From NCBI RefSeq assembly GCF_037126245.1, contig NZ_CP136925.1, positions 1,356,001 to 1,420,000 of the forward strand: a DNA stretch of 64,000 nt, in the 5' to 3' direction. Shown piece after piece: positions 1 through 8,791 of this stretch. Made by a program: the position numbers and the translations under genes. The notes under the pieces were generated by a model. The model ran no database searches, had not been told where the DNA came from, and saw only the letters and a list, made by a program, of their open reading frames with translations. Every line of letters starts with the position of its first letter. Position 1 is the stretch's first letter. Source of the stretch: Mangrovimonas cancribranchiae. Lineage in GTDB: Bacteria > Bacteroidota > Bacteroidia > Flavobacteriales > Flavobacteriaceae.

Positions 1-460
1 CAGGATGAAAGCCTAATAATGGTAGCCATAACCAAAAAATAAACGAATAAAACCCGCCAGACCATGTTTGTCGCAATGCTGTACTTAAATTGTAATGTTG
101 GGATGAGTGATGCACCACATGTGATGCCCAAAATAAACGGCATTCATGCGAAATTCGGTGAAACCAATAATATGAAATATCATCAGCAAAAAATAACAAT
201 ACAAAACTCCACCAAGCTACAGGAATAGTAAATAACCTGAAGTTATTATAAATAAGCACAAATGCCCATAACACAATAGCCTTACTTAAAAAACCAAGAA
301 AGACATTGCCCAATCCCATAGCTATTGAGGCAATAGCATCTTTGGTTTCGTAACCTTTAGTTTCCTTAAACTTCTCACGTGTTGTAACATACAATTCTAG
401 TGCCATTGATAGCACAAAAAATGGAATAGCAAAGTGAATGATGTTTGGAAAATCTGGCAT
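1..460 (-). CDS. Sterol desaturase / fatty acid hydroxylase family protein (3' part beyond window)
   Basis: The reading frame starts at an ATG on the minus strand at 458-460 (MPDFPNIIHF...) and runs off the left edge without a stop, so only about 153 N-terminal residues are seen. It shows hydrophobic segments and the first histidine boxes of the di-iron membrane hydroxylases: YYWFHRISH followed by HVVHHSS and then YNLSTALRQ. These boxes bind the two irons in sterol desaturase/fatty acid hydroxylase family members, which hydroxylate or desaturate lipids in the membrane. The substrate cannot be told. The gene is divergent from the DUF2490 gene at 550. The family call is firm; the exact reaction is open. 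Confidence 0.85.
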   Translation of the reverse strand, partial: MPDFPNIIHFAIPFFVLSMALELYVTTREKFKETKGYETKDAIASIAMGLGNVFLGFLSKAIVLWAFVLIYNNFRLFTIPVAWWSFVLLFFADDISYYWFHRISHECRLFWASHVVHHSSQHYNLSTALRQTWSGGFYSFIFWLWLPLLGFHP

Positions 461-475
461 TAAGTAAGATATTTG
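444..475 (+). promoter_or_regulatory. Candidate Bacteroidota-type promoter before the DUF2490 gene
   Basis: TTTG at 444-447 is followed after exactly 20 nt by GATATTTG at 468-475, one mismatch from the -7 consensus TAnnTTTG. It overlaps the first codons of the divergent desaturase gene and would give a leader of roughly 65-70 nt before the ATG at 550. Pattern match only. Confidence 0.4.
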
Positions 476-549
476 TGTCTTTAAAAATAGCGCTTTTTTT
501 CAAAAAAAATCTATTGTCCAGATTTAACTATCAAAAATAATTTTTTATC

Positions 550-1251
550 ATGATAAGAATATCCCGTGTTTTATTTCTTTGTATTACATTCACACTATTT
601 ACACAAATTACAAAAGCCCAAAACCCTAATCAACTAGGGGCTTGGTATATGTATTTTTACGATACTCAGTTTAATGAGAGTCAATTTGGTGTACAAGGAG
701 ATATTCAATACAGAAACTGGAATATCATGGGCGATTTAGAGCAATTGCTATTACGATCTGGAGTCACTTACAGGCCAAAAAATACCACTTTAAAACTAAC
801 TTTAGGATATGCACATGTTACGTCTGGTGCTTTGGGCGAAAGTAATGATACTTCAACCGAAAGTAGAATTTATCAAGAAGCCTTATTGCCACAGAAAATA
901 GGAGAGCACATTCATTTAACCCACCGTTTTCGTTATGAACAGCGTTTTGTGGAAAACCAAGATTTTAGAACGCGCTATCGTTATAATCTGTTTATGAATA
1001 TTCCATTTAACAAAGAAGGAACATTTAATAAAAATACTATTTATGCGGCGTTATACAATGAACTGTTCATTAACGGACAGCAAGATATTGGAGATAACAG
1101 AACCGTTGAGTTTTTTGATAGAAATCGTACTTATTTAGGAATTGGTTATGTTTTAAATCCTAAAATTAAATTTCAGTTAGGGTGGATGAATCAAAAAACA
1201 AACGCACAAGGTAAAGGACAATTACAAGTAAGCATGCATCATAAATTTTAA
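550..1251 (+). CDS. DUF2490 domain-containing outer-membrane beta-barrel protein
   Basis: A 233-residue protein with a Sec signal peptide ending near KAQ (residues 22-24). The rest is built of alternating hydrophobic/polar beta strands and ends in a C-terminal phenylalanine (SMHHKF), as expected of an outer-membrane barrel. The order of motifs (YRNWNIMGDLEQ near 55-66, HRFRYEQRF near 125-133) matches DUF2490 proteins common in Bacteroidota. Function of the family is unknown. It precedes menC by 31 nt and may be cotranscribed with it, but nothing links it to menaquinone. Confidence 0.85.
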   Translation: MIRISRVLFLCITFTLFTQITKAQNPNQLGAWYMYFYDTQFNESQFGVQGDIQYRNWNIMGDLEQLLLRSGVTYRPKNTTLKLTLGYAHVTSGALGESNDTSTESRIYQEALLPQKIGEHIHLTHRFRYEQRFVENQDFRTRYRYNLFMNIPFNKEGTFNKNTIYAALYNELFINGQQDIGDNRTVEFFDRNRTYLGIGYVLNPKIKFQLGWMNQKTNAQGKGQLQVSMHHKF

Positions 1252-1282
1252 TTTTTGATGTATTTTTAACCTCCATAAATAA

Positions 1283-2317
1283 ATGATAGCTACTTACAAA
1301 AAATATCTTCTCGAATTTAAACGCCCTAGTGGAACTTCTAGAGGGGTTTTAAAAACTAAAGAGACCTGGTTTATTATTATTAAAAAAAATGGGAAACAAG
1401 GTATAGGAGAATGTGGTATTTTACGCGGCTTAAGTGCCGACGACAGACCTGATTACGAACAACAACTTAAATGGACTTGCCGAAATATCCATTTAGGTTT
1501 AGAAGAATTATATAAAGAAAATATAGAATTTCCAAGCATACAGTTTGGATTGGAAATGGCATTTAAATCGTTGGAAAGCGAAACGCCTTTTGAGTTATTT
1601 CCTTCGGAATTCACAAGCGGACATGCTTCCATACCCATAAACGGATTAATTTGGATGGGAGACAAATCCTTTATGAAACAACAAATTCAAGATAAAATCA
1701 ATTTAGGATTTTCTTGTATTAAAATGAAAATAGGTGCTATCGATTTTCAAACAGAATATAATTTACTAAAATCCATACGGGCAGAATTTTCTAAAGATGA
1801 TATTGAATTGCGTGTAGATGCTAATGGTGCTTTTAAATACAATGAAGCTTTAGAAAAACTAAAGTACTTAAGTGAACTAGATTTACATTCTATAGAACAA
1901 CCCATAAGGCAAGGTCAACCGCAGGAAATGGCAAGACTTTGTGAAGAGACACCATTACCCATTGCATTAGATGAAGAATTAATTGGCGTGTTTCATGTAA
2001 CAGAAAAACAAAAACTGCTACAAACCATACAACCACAGTATATTATTTTAAAACCAAGTTTTGTTGGTGGCTGGCAAGGTAGTCAAGAATGGATTAATTT
2101 GTCAAATAAACAACATATAGGGTGGTGGATAACTAGTGCCTTGGAAAGCAATGTAGGACTTAATGCCATTGCACAATGGACGCATACTTTAAAGAATTCT
2201 ATGCCGCAAGGTTTAGGTACTGGAAGTTTGTTTACCAATAATGTTGATAGTCCTTTAGTTGTAAAAAATGGCACATTAAGTTATCATAGCAATTTAAACT
2301 GGAAATTTAATTTATAA
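1283..2317 (+). CDS. menC: o-Succinylbenzoate synthase (enolase superfamily)
   Basis: Dehydrates SHCHC to o-succinylbenzoate in menaquinone biosynthesis. The 344-residue protein has the enolase-superfamily plan: an N-terminal capping domain (1-110) and a barrel with the catalytic KMK at 147-149, metal ligands D179 (RVDANGAF), E205 (IEQPI) and D230 (ALDEEL), and a second lysine K257 (ILKPS). Dipeptide epimerases share this layout, but menE lies two genes downstream on the same strand, which supports OSB synthase. The CPBP gene starts 3 nt after the stop, so the three genes look like one operon. Confidence 0.88.
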   Translation: MIATYKKYLLEFKRPSGTSRGVLKTKETWFIIIKKNGKQGIGECGILRGLSADDRPDYEQQLKWTCRNIHLGLEELYKENIEFPSIQFGLEMAFKSLESETPFELFPSEFTSGHASIPINGLIWMGDKSFMKQQIQDKINLGFSCIKMKIGAIDFQTEYNLLKSIRAEFSKDDIELRVDANGAFKYNEALEKLKYLSELDLHSIEQPIRQGQPQEMARLCEETPLPIALDEELIGVFHVTEKQKLLQTIQPQYIILKPSFVGGWQGSQEWINLSNKQHIGWWITSALESNVGLNAIAQWTHTLKNSMPQGLGTGSLFTNNVDSPLVVKNGTLSYHSNLNWKFNL

Positions 2318-2320
2318 AGC

Positions 2321-3283
2321 ATGTATATAGCACAAGTGTTTAATGTATTGCACGATTGGTGGCGATATTTAGTAGGTTTTTTAATTGTAGTAGCTGCCGT
2401 AATTGTTGGTCAAATTCCTTTTACAGCAGTAGCTATTTATAAAGCAATGGATAGCGGTAGTAATTTATTTGAAATGAATGAAGCCGAAATGATGTCTATT
2501 TTAGAGCCTAACTTAAACCTCTTTTTAATGCTCTTATCGTTTGCAGCTGGTTTGGTTGGCGTATTTTTTGCAGTAAGAATGCTTCATAAACAAACAATAA
2601 CAAAACTTACCACGGCAAGACCTAAAATTGATTGGAAACGTTTTTGGTTCGCCTTTCTGTTTTGGGGAATACTCTCTACAGGGATGACGCTTTTAGATTA
2701 TTTCTATTTATCTCCAGACAATTATGTGCTTAATTTTCAATTAGTCCCATTTCTTATTTTATGCGTGATTGCTATTATCATGATTCCGTTGCAAACAAGT
2801 TTTGAAGAATACTTATTTAGAGGATACTTAATGCAAGGATTAGGGGTTTTAACCAAAACTAAATGGGTGCCATTACTTACAACCTCCTTGGTATTTGGTT
2901 TATTACACATAGCCAATCCCGAAGTGAAGCAGCTAGGCTATATTATTATGATATATTATATAGGAACAGGATTATTTTTAGGTATTATGACCTTAATGGA
3001 CGATGGTTTAGAGCTTGCGTTAGGTTTTCATGCTGCCAACAACTTATTTACGGCTTTATTAGTAACAGCCGATTGGACAGCGTTTCAAACGTACTCGGTG
3101 TTAAAAGATACCTCGCAGCCTACAACAGCTGGATTTATAGATGTATTTATGCCTGTGTTTATTTTATTTCCAATCCTGCTTTTCATTTTTGCTAAAAAGT
3201 ATAAATGGACCAATTGGAAAGATAAACTTTGGGGTAGCGTAGAAGCTCCAAAACAGCAAGATGAAACCACCACAACATTATAA
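2321..3283 (+). CDS. CPBP family intramembrane glutamic protease
   Basis: A 320-residue polytopic membrane protein of the CAAX-protease/bacteriocin-processing (Abi, CPBP) family. The signature EE of FEEYLFRGYLM lies at 162-163 with R167, a first histidine at 196 (FGLLHIANP) and a second histidine in FHAANNLF near 238. All predicted catalytic positions are present, so it should be an active intramembrane protease; its substrate is unknown. It sits between menC (3 nt gap) and menE (3 nt gap), implying cotranscription with menaquinone genes, though no enzymatic role in that pathway is known. Confidence 0.87.
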   Translation: MYIAQVFNVLHDWWRYLVGFLIVVAAVIVGQIPFTAVAIYKAMDSGSNLFEMNEAEMMSILEPNLNLFLMLLSFAAGLVGVFFAVRMLHKQTITKLTTARPKIDWKRFWFAFLFWGILSTGMTLLDYFYLSPDNYVLNFQLVPFLILCVIAIIMIPLQTSFEEYLFRGYLMQGLGVLTKTKWVPLLTTSLVFGLLHIANPEVKQLGYIIMIYYIGTGLFLGIMTLMDDGLELALGFHAANNLFTALLVTADWTAFQTYSVLKDTSQPTTAGFIDVFMPVFILFPILLFIFAKKYKWTNWKDKLWGSVEAPKQQDETTTTL

Positions 3284-3286
3284 CTT

Positions 3287-4342
3287 TTGGAAACATTTAA
3301 ACAAATTCATCACAAATTCAAATTAAACGGAATACACTTTTCGTTTGAAGAACTTAAAGAAGTCTCCTATAGTTTTATTAAAGAAGGGGAGGATTTTGAA
3401 AAACAAATAGGGCACTTTTTATTAGAATGGTTAGATAACAATCCATTTCTTAATTTAAAGACATCTGGTTCTACAGGCAACCCAAAGCTTATTAAAATAA
3501 ATAAGCAAGCTATGGTTAATTCAGCTTTAGCAACGGGAGATTTTTTTAATTTGTCTCCTGGAAAATCAGCCTTACTTTGTTTGCCCGCTAGTTATATTGC
3601 TGGGAAGATGATGTTGGTAAGAGCCATGGTTTTAGGCTTAGATATAACATTAATAAACCCTAAAATAGTACTTAACATTAATACTAAAAAAAGCTTTGAT
3701 TTTTGTGCCATGATTCCCATGCAAGTTGAGAAAAACTTGAGTAAACTAGACAATATAAAAACACTAATTGTAGGCGGAGCTGTAGTTTCAAATCAATTAG
3801 CTGAAAAAATGCAATCACTTAAATCGCATGTTTATGCTACTTATGGCATGACAGAAACAGTTAGCCATATTGCGCTTAAAAAGTTAAATCATACTAGAGA
3901 AAAAACATACTATAAGCTTTTACCAGATGTAACTATTGCACAAGATGACAGAGATTGTTTAATAATTGAAGCGCCTAAACTAACTAAAGGTAAAGTAGCT
4001 ACTAACGATATTGTTAAGCTTTATAAAAACAATACATTCCAATGGTTAGGTCGTTTTGATAATGTAATCAACTCTGGAGGCGTTAAACTTATCCCAGAAC
4101 AAATAGAAGCTAAACTACAACAGCATATACCAGAGCGATTTTTTATAACTTCACTTCCCGATGATAGCTTGGGTGAAAAGTTAATTTTAGTTATAGAAGG
4201 GAATAACAAACCAATGCCAGAGTCTATATATAAAACATTAGACAAGTTTGAACACCCTAAAGACGTTTATTTTATAGATAAGTTTATCGAAACAACTTCA
4301 GGCAAAGTTCAGCGAGAACAAACTTTAAAACTAATAAACTAA
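3287..4342 (+). CDS. menE: o-Succinylbenzoate-CoA ligase (AMP-forming)
   Basis: Activates o-succinylbenzoate to its CoA ester in menaquinone synthesis. The 351-residue protein is shorter than the roughly 450-490 residues usual for MenE, a compact form common in Bacteroidota. It keeps the phosphate-binding loop TSGSTGNPK (59-67), the A5 motif YGMTETVSH (186-194), GRFDNVINSGGVKL and the C-terminal SGKVQRE lysine motif. The start used is TTG at 3287, 3 nt after the CPBP stop; no in-frame ATG is available near it. Last gene of the menC operon; it converges on the DoxX gene. Confidence 0.87.
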   Translation: METFKQIHHKFKLNGIHFSFEELKEVSYSFIKEGEDFEKQIGHFLLEWLDNNPFLNLKTSGSTGNPKLIKINKQAMVNSALATGDFFNLSPGKSALLCLPASYIAGKMMLVRAMVLGLDITLINPKIVLNINTKKSFDFCAMIPMQVEKNLSKLDNIKTLIVGGAVVSNQLAEKMQSLKSHVYATYGMTETVSHIALKKLNHTREKTYYKLLPDVTIAQDDRDCLIIEAPKLTKGKVATNDIVKLYKNNTFQWLGRFDNVINSGGVKLIPEQIEAKLQQHIPERFFITSLPDDSLGEKLILVIEGNNKPMPESIYKTLDKFEHPKDVYFIDKFIETTSGKVQREQTLKLIN

Positions 4343-4356
4343 GTCTGCTTATTTAA

Positions 4357-4779
4357 TTATTGCTGCATTTTAAAGTAATAGTCACATGAGTGCTTTCCTG
4401 ATCCGTAGACTAGGAAAAATACACAAGCTATTAAAGTAATACTAGCCATAATTAAGCTAGTCATGTGCATGTCACCTACAAAGTTTATTAGAACAGCTCC
4501 AATCAAAATAGGTAACTGAGCGGCTATTGCCCAACGTGTCAACAAGCCAAAGGCTATCAAAGCGCCACCAATAAGATGTGCTGGAGCCACATAATGAATG
4601 GCCAGCATACCACCAGCCCAATTTTGAATGGGGTTGATTAAATCGACTAGCATTTGGCTATTGGCCATAAAATTAATGCCTTTTATAAATAAAAACACAC
4701 CTAAGGCAATTCTAATAAGATCTAATGGATAATACGTATGTGCATTAGCCCATTTGTTTAAAAATTTTATCGTTTCCAT
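4357..4779 (-). CDS. DoxX family membrane protein
   Basis: A 140-residue protein with about four hydrophobic helices. It has the DoxX-type pattern: an N-terminal DLIRIALGVFLFIKGINF, a central HLIGGALIAFGLLTRWAI and a conserved acidic/polar loop. DoxX-family proteins are small quinone-interacting or redox-linked membrane proteins of varied role; this one is not assignable further. It converges with menE across 14 nt. Confidence 0.8.
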   Translation of the reverse strand: METIKFLNKWANAHTYYPLDLIRIALGVFLFIKGINFMANSQMLVDLINPIQNWAGGMLAIHYVAPAHLIGGALIAFGLLTRWAIAAQLPILIGAVLINFVGDMHMTSLIMASITLIACVFFLVYGSGKHSCDYYFKMQQ

Positions 4780-4836
4780 AACTAATAATATATTGATTAC
4801 CAGTTATTAAGATACGAAAAATTAATGATTTTTTTA

Positions 4837-6480
4837 CTACACTTGTAGCACACCCATATTAAATTGTTTTTCAATAGGAGCGTGGTTAGCAGCTTCAATC
4901 CCCATACTTATCCATGTTCTAGTATCTAATGGATCAATAACAGCGTCTGTCCATAATCGTGCGGCGGCATAATAAGGAGACACCTGATTATCGTAACGTG
5001 CTTTTATCTTATTATAAAGTTCGTCTTCTTTTTCTTTCGTGATTTTTTCACCTTGCTTTTCCAAAGAAGCTTTTTCAATTTGAAGTAATACTTTAGCAGC
5101 ACTTTTTCCGCTCATTACAGCAAGTTCGGCACTTGGCCAAGCAAAAATTAATCGTGGATCGTAAGCCTTACCACACATAGCATAATTTCCGGCACCATAG
5201 CTATTACCAATAACTACAGTAAACTTTGGTACTACCGAATTACTAACGGCATTTACCATTTTAGCACCATCTTTAATAATACCTGAATGCTCACTTTTAC
5301 TACCTACCATAAACCCCGTAACGTCTTGTAAAAATACCAACGGAATTTTCTTCTGATTACAATTAGCAATAAATCGTGTAGCCTTATCGGCAGAATCGTT
5401 GTAAATCACCCCACCAAACTGCATTTCGGCAGGTTTAGTTTTGGCGCCTTTGGTTTTTACAATATGACGTTGGTTAGCCACAATACCAACAGCCCATCCA
5501 TCTATTCTAGCATAGCAGGTAATAATAGTTTTACCGTAACCCGCTTTGTATTCTTCATATTCGCTGTTATCCACAAGACGCTTTATAATCTCATACATAT
5601 CGTACTGATCGGCACGGCTTTTTGGTAAAATACCATAAATATCATCTTGGTTTTCTTTGGGTTTTGCCGCTTTAGTTCTGTTAAAACCAGCTTTATCAAA
5701 ATCACCAATCTTATCAATAATGTTTTTTATTTTATCTAAAGCATCTTTATCGTCTTTAGCTTTATAATCGGTAACACCGCTAATTTCACTATGTGTCGTA
5801 GCGCCACCCAAGGTTTCATTATCTATACTTTCACCAATAGCAGCTTTTACTAAATAACTACCTGCTAAAAAAATGCTCCCTGTTTTATCAACAATCAAAG
5901 CTTCATCACTCATTATGGGCAAATAAGCACCACCAGCAACACAGCTTCCCATAACGGCAGCAATTTGAGTAATACCCATACTGCTCATCACAGCATTGTT
6001 TCTAAAAATACGACCAAAATGCTCTTTATCTGGAAAAATTTCATCTTGCATTGGTAAATACACTCCAGCAGAATCTACCAGATAAATGATAGGGAGCTTG
6101 TTTTCAATGGCTAGTTCCTGAGCCCGTAAATTCTTTTTGCCGGTAATAGGAAACCAAGCTCCTGCTTTTACGGTAGCATCGTTAGCTACTACAATACATT
6201 GTTTGCCTTTTATGTAACCAATTTTCACAACCACGCCACCAGATGGGCAACCGCCGTGTTCTTCATACATATCATCACCAGCAAAAGCTCCAATTTCAAT
6301 ACTATGGGCTTTGTTGTCCAATAAATAATCAATACGTTCTCTGGCAGTCATTTTGCCTTTTGCGTGGTGTTTTTCAATGCGTTTCTCGCCACCACCAAGT
6401 TTTACTTTTGCTAGTCGTTTCTTAAGTTCAGAAACCAATAATTTATTGTGATCTTCGTTCTTGTTGAAGTTTAAATCCAT
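4837..6480 (-). CDS. Acyl-CoA carboxylase beta (carboxyltransferase) subunit, methylcrotonyl-CoA carboxylase type
   Basis: A 547-residue biotin-dependent carboxyltransferase subunit. It transfers carboxyl from carboxybiotin to an acyl-CoA. The two crotonase-like halves are visible: the N half with SAGVYLPMQDEIFPD and GSCVAGGAYLPIMSDEA, the C half with FLQDVTGFMVG and GNSYGAGNYAMCGKAYDPR, typical oxyanion-hole glycine pairs. Sequence style is closest to 3-methylcrotonyl/geranyl-CoA carboxylases, which act in leucine or isoprenoid breakdown. No biotin carboxylase/carrier subunit lies nearby, so its partner is elsewhere. The ATG at 6478-6480 lies 20 nt from the folded repeat at 6501. Confidence 0.87.
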   Translation of the reverse strand: MDLNFNKNEDHNKLLVSELKKRLAKVKLGGGEKRIEKHHAKGKMTARERIDYLLDNKAHSIEIGAFAGDDMYEEHGGCPSGGVVVKIGYIKGKQCIVVANDATVKAGAWFPITGKKNLRAQELAIENKLPIIYLVDSAGVYLPMQDEIFPDKEHFGRIFRNNAVMSSMGITQIAAVMGSCVAGGAYLPIMSDEALIVDKTGSIFLAGSYLVKAAIGESIDNETLGGATTHSEISGVTDYKAKDDKDALDKIKNIIDKIGDFDKAGFNRTKAAKPKENQDDIYGILPKSRADQYDMYEIIKRLVDNSEYEEYKAGYGKTIITCYARIDGWAVGIVANQRHIVKTKGAKTKPAEMQFGGVIYNDSADKATRFIANCNQKKIPLVFLQDVTGFMVGSKSEHSGIIKDGAKMVNAVSNSVVPKFTVVIGNSYGAGNYAMCGKAYDPRLIFAWPSAELAVMSGKSAAKVLLQIEKASLEKQGEKITKEKEDELYNKIKARYDNQVSPYYAAARLWTDAVIDPLDTRTWISMGIEAANHAPIEKQFNMGVLQV

Positions 6481-6500
6481 CTATTTAAGTGTGTTTGTTT

Positions 6501-6579
6501 TGGGCGTTACCACGTTTTACGTGGTCGGGCTTTTCACTATATCTCCCAAAGGGAGGATGCCGCTGCAATCCCTAACGCA
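6501..6579. repeat. Folded intergenic repeat (three-stem element)
   Basis: A block richer in GC than its surroundings. The outer arms GCGTTA (6504-6509) and TAACGC (6573-6578) are complementary. Inside are a perfect hairpin ACCACGT-TTT-ACGTGGT (about 6508-6524) and a second one CTCCC-AAA-GGGAG (about 6543-6555), then CGCTGCAATCCCTAACGCA. This three-stem architecture, and the phrases GGGCGTTACC, GTCGGGC and CAATCCCTAACGC, resemble an interspersed element I recall from many Bacteroidota intergenic regions. Only one copy is in this window. It is not a plain terminator because no T-run follows either arm. Confidence 0.65.
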
Positions 6580-6678
6580 AGTTGTTAATTCCAGGCTAAA
6601 AATACAAAACTTAACCTTGCTACGAAAACGTTATAATGCAAAAGCTATGTTAAAATATATTACAAGGAAATAGTTTCC

Positions 6679-6709
6679 TTGGTAAATAAATGTTTTTGCC
6701 ATATATTTG
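6679..6709 (+). promoter_or_regulatory. Promoter of the FMN reductase-GNAT-MarR-pirin operon
   Basis: TTG at 6679-6681, a 20-nt spacer, then a perfect TAnnTTTG box (TATATTTG, 6702-6709). This is the textbook Bacteroidota housekeeping promoter. It predicts a start near 6716 and a leader of about 17 nt before the ATG at 6733. Confidence 0.65.
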
Positions 6710-6732
6710 CCTAGAAAAATAAAATAATACTT

Positions 6733-7266
6733 ATGAAACATATAATTGCCTTTGCGGGGAGCAACAGTAAAACATCCATTAATAAACAATTAGCAACTTA
6801 TGCAGCAAATTTGGTGGACAATGTTAAAGCAGAAGTCCTGGACTTGAACGATTTTGATGTGCCATTGTTTAGTGTTGATCTAGAGACAAGTATGGATGGT
6901 CAACCTGAAAATGCACATAAACTATTAAACAAAATTAAAGCAGCCGATGGCATAATAATTTCTTTGGCAGAGCACAACGGCGCTTATTCTGCAGTATTTA
7001 AAAATATGTTTGATTGGATGTCTAGAATAGAATCAAAGACTTTCTTTGGTAAACCAATGTTGCTTATGGCAACATCGCCAGGAGCTAGAGGAGGCCAATC
7101 GGTGTTAACCATTGCAGAAGATCGCTTCCCAAGACATAATGCCAATATTGTTGGTGTATTTTCACTCCCAAAATTCAAAGACAACTTTTCTGAAGGTAAG
7201 ATAAATGATAAAGAACTTAATAATCAGTTAATAGCTGAACTTGATAAATTCAAAAACGCACTATAA
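6733..7266 (+). CDS. NADPH-dependent FMN reductase family protein
   Basis: A 177-residue flavodoxin-like reductase. The N-terminal FMN phosphate loop AFAGSNSKTSINKQLA, the central EHNGAYSAVFKNMFDWMSR and ATSPGARGG match the NAD(P)H-dependent FMN reductase/azoreductase-like family. It would reduce flavin or quinone-type substrates in the cytosol. First gene of a four-gene operon with a GNAT, a MarR regulator and a pirin; gaps are 2, 5 and 28 nt. The company of MarR and pirin (often a quercetinase-like, redox-linked protein) suggests an electrophile/redox stress response, which is inference. Confidence 0.85.
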   Translation: MKHIIAFAGSNSKTSINKQLATYAANLVDNVKAEVLDLNDFDVPLFSVDLETSMDGQPENAHKLLNKIKAADGIIISLAEHNGAYSAVFKNMFDWMSRIESKTFFGKPMLLMATSPGARGGQSVLTIAEDRFPRHNANIVGVFSLPKFKDNFSEGKINDKELNNQLIAELDKFKNAL

Positions 7267-7268
7267 CT

Positions 7269-7553
7269 ATGGAGATTTTACACGATAGCGACAATAAAAA
7301 AGGTGTTTTTTACATTAAAAAAGACAAGCACCGCATTGCAGAAATGACCTATGTATTTGCTGGGCCGTCAAAAATAATTATCGACCATACAGAGGTCGAT
7401 TCTAGTTTAAAAGGTCAAGGTGTTGGTTACAAACTGATTGAAGAAACAGTACAATTTGCCAGAAAAAATAATTTGAAAATCACACCGCTTTGTCCCTTTG
7501 CTGCAGCTGTTTTCAAAAAGAAAGCAGATGATTATAACGATGTAAAAGCATAA
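7269..7553 (+). CDS. Small GNAT-type N-acetyltransferase (YjdJ-like)
   Basis: A 94-residue protein matching the short GNAT group (COG2388 type). It has the acetyl-CoA-binding signature VDSSLKGQGVGYKLIEETVQFAR and the closing CPFAAAVFKK. Such compact proteins carry only the core of the GNAT fold; their acceptor is unknown. It follows the FMN reductase by 2 nt and precedes MarR by 5 nt, so it is certainly in the same transcript. Confidence 0.83.
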   Translation: MEILHDSDNKKGVFYIKKDKHRIAEMTYVFAGPSKIIIDHTEVDSSLKGQGVGYKLIEETVQFARKNNLKITPLCPFAAAVFKKKADDYNDVKA

Positions 7554-7558
7554 CGGTT

Positions 7559-7996
7559 ATGGGAGATATTTCAAAAGATATTAACTCGTCTTTTAAAGAT
7601 AATCGGTCTAAAGCGTTAATCAATATTTTGTATACCGCAAATTGGATTTCGGCTAAGCAAAACACGTTTTTTGCACAATTTGGGCTATCGCCACAACAGT
7701 ACAATATTTTACGCATACTACGTGGTGCAGACGAGCCATTAACAATGCAAACAGTAAAATCTAGAATGATTGAACGTGCACCTAACGCCACACGACTAAC
7801 CGATAAATTATGTGCAAAACAATTAATAGAACGTATACCTTCTAAAACTGATAGAAGGGTAGTTCAGGTAGTCATTACGGACTCTGGACGACAACTTTTA
7901 AAAGATATTTCAGAAGACTTTAATGACGATTGGTTAAAAAAAATCACACAAAAAGAAGCATCGCAACTAAGCGACTTATTAGATAAATTAAGATAA
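7559..7996 (+). CDS. MarR family transcriptional regulator
   Basis: A 145-residue winged-helix repressor. The recognition region (LTMQTVKSRMIERAPNATRLTDKL) and the wing (KTDRRVVQVVITDSGRQLL) are clear; the FFAQFGLSPQQYNILRIL segment is the usual dimer/DNA-binding start. It probably controls its own operon (6733-8750). No obvious perfect palindrome was found next to the promoter at 6679-6709. One cysteine (in LTDKLCAKQL) is present; a redox-sensing role is not shown. Confidence 0.87.
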   Translation: MGDISKDINSSFKDNRSKALINILYTANWISAKQNTFFAQFGLSPQQYNILRILRGADEPLTMQTVKSRMIERAPNATRLTDKLCAKQLIERIPSKTDRRVVQVVITDSGRQLLKDISEDFNDDWLKKITQKEASQLSDLLDKLR

Positions 7997-8024
7997 AAAA
8001 GGGAAACCCAGAAAGGATTTAAAA

Positions 8025-8750
8025 ATGAAAACTATAATACATAAAGCAGATACAAGAGGATTTGCAAACCACGGATGGTTACAAGCTAATCATTCGTTTA
8101 GTTTTGCTGGCTGGTTCAATCCAGAGCGTATTCATTTTGGCGCATTACGCGTATTAAATGATGATACTATTGCTCCAAAAATGGGATTTGGAACACATCC
8201 GCACGACAATATGGAAATCATTACCATTCCGCTTAAAGGCGTGTTAAAACATCGTGATAATATGCAAAGTGATTGGCAACAAGTTTTGCCAGGCGAAGTG
8301 CAAGTAATGAGCGCTGGAACAGGTGTGCAACACTCTGAGATTAATGGCTCGGCAGATGAATACTTGAGTTTGTTTCAAATTTGGGTTATACCAGAAAAGC
8401 AAGGCGTAACACCACGTTATGACCAAAAACAATTTAAAACAGAGGACAGACAAGGCAAACTACAAACACTAGTAAGCTCGTTTAATGATGCCGAAGCTGG
8501 TAGTTTAAAAATCCATCAAGATGCTAGATTATCTCGTATTGATTTGGAAGAAGGACAAACATTTACCTATAATCTTAAAAGTGATAATCACGGGGTTTAT
8601 ATAATGACTATTTCTGGAGCAATTGAAATAAACAACAATTCATTAGAGTCTAGAGATGCTATGGGTGTTTATGAAACTAAAGCATTTACCATTAAAGCAA
8701 ATAAAAACTCAGAATTGCTGTTTATTGAGGTTCCTATGATAACATTATAA
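8025..8750 (+). CDS. Pirin family protein (YhaK-like bicupin)
   Basis: A 241-residue pirin-like protein. The N-terminal cupin has the metal-binding histidines in GFGTHPHDNMEIITIPLKG and the later H/E of GTGVQHSEING; the C-terminal cupin follows from about residue 150. Related proteins act as quercetin dioxygenases or redox-sensitive regulators; the substrate here is unknown. Last gene of the MarR operon, 28 nt after marR. A 12-bp hairpin at 8760-8791 follows. Confidence 0.86.
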   Translation: MKTIIHKADTRGFANHGWLQANHSFSFAGWFNPERIHFGALRVLNDDTIAPKMGFGTHPHDNMEIITIPLKGVLKHRDNMQSDWQQVLPGEVQVMSAGTGVQHSEINGSADEYLSLFQIWVIPEKQGVTPRYDQKQFKTEDRQGKLQTLVSSFNDAEAGSLKIHQDARLSRIDLEEGQTFTYNLKSDNHGVYIMTISGAIEINNNSLESRDAMGVYETKAFTIKANKNSELLFIEVPMITL

Positions 8751-8759
8751 TATTGTAAC

Positions 8760-8791
8760 AAGGCTGTTTTTTTATCAAGAAAAGCGGCCTT
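8760..8791. terminator. Hairpin between convergent pirin and RIC genes
   Basis: AAGGCTGTTTT (8760-8770) pairs with AAAAGCGGCCTT (8780-8791) over about 12 positions with two G-T wobbles. It lies in the 24-nt gap and overlaps the last codons of the minus-strand RIC gene. There is no strong T-run after it, so terminator function is only likely. Confidence 0.4.

Noticed and set aside
6461-6673. 70-codon plus-strand ORF upstream of the FMN reductase operon
   Set aside because: It overlaps the start of the carboxylase gene and runs through the folded repeat 6501-6579; the protein has no coherent domain and the repeat explains the unusual composition.
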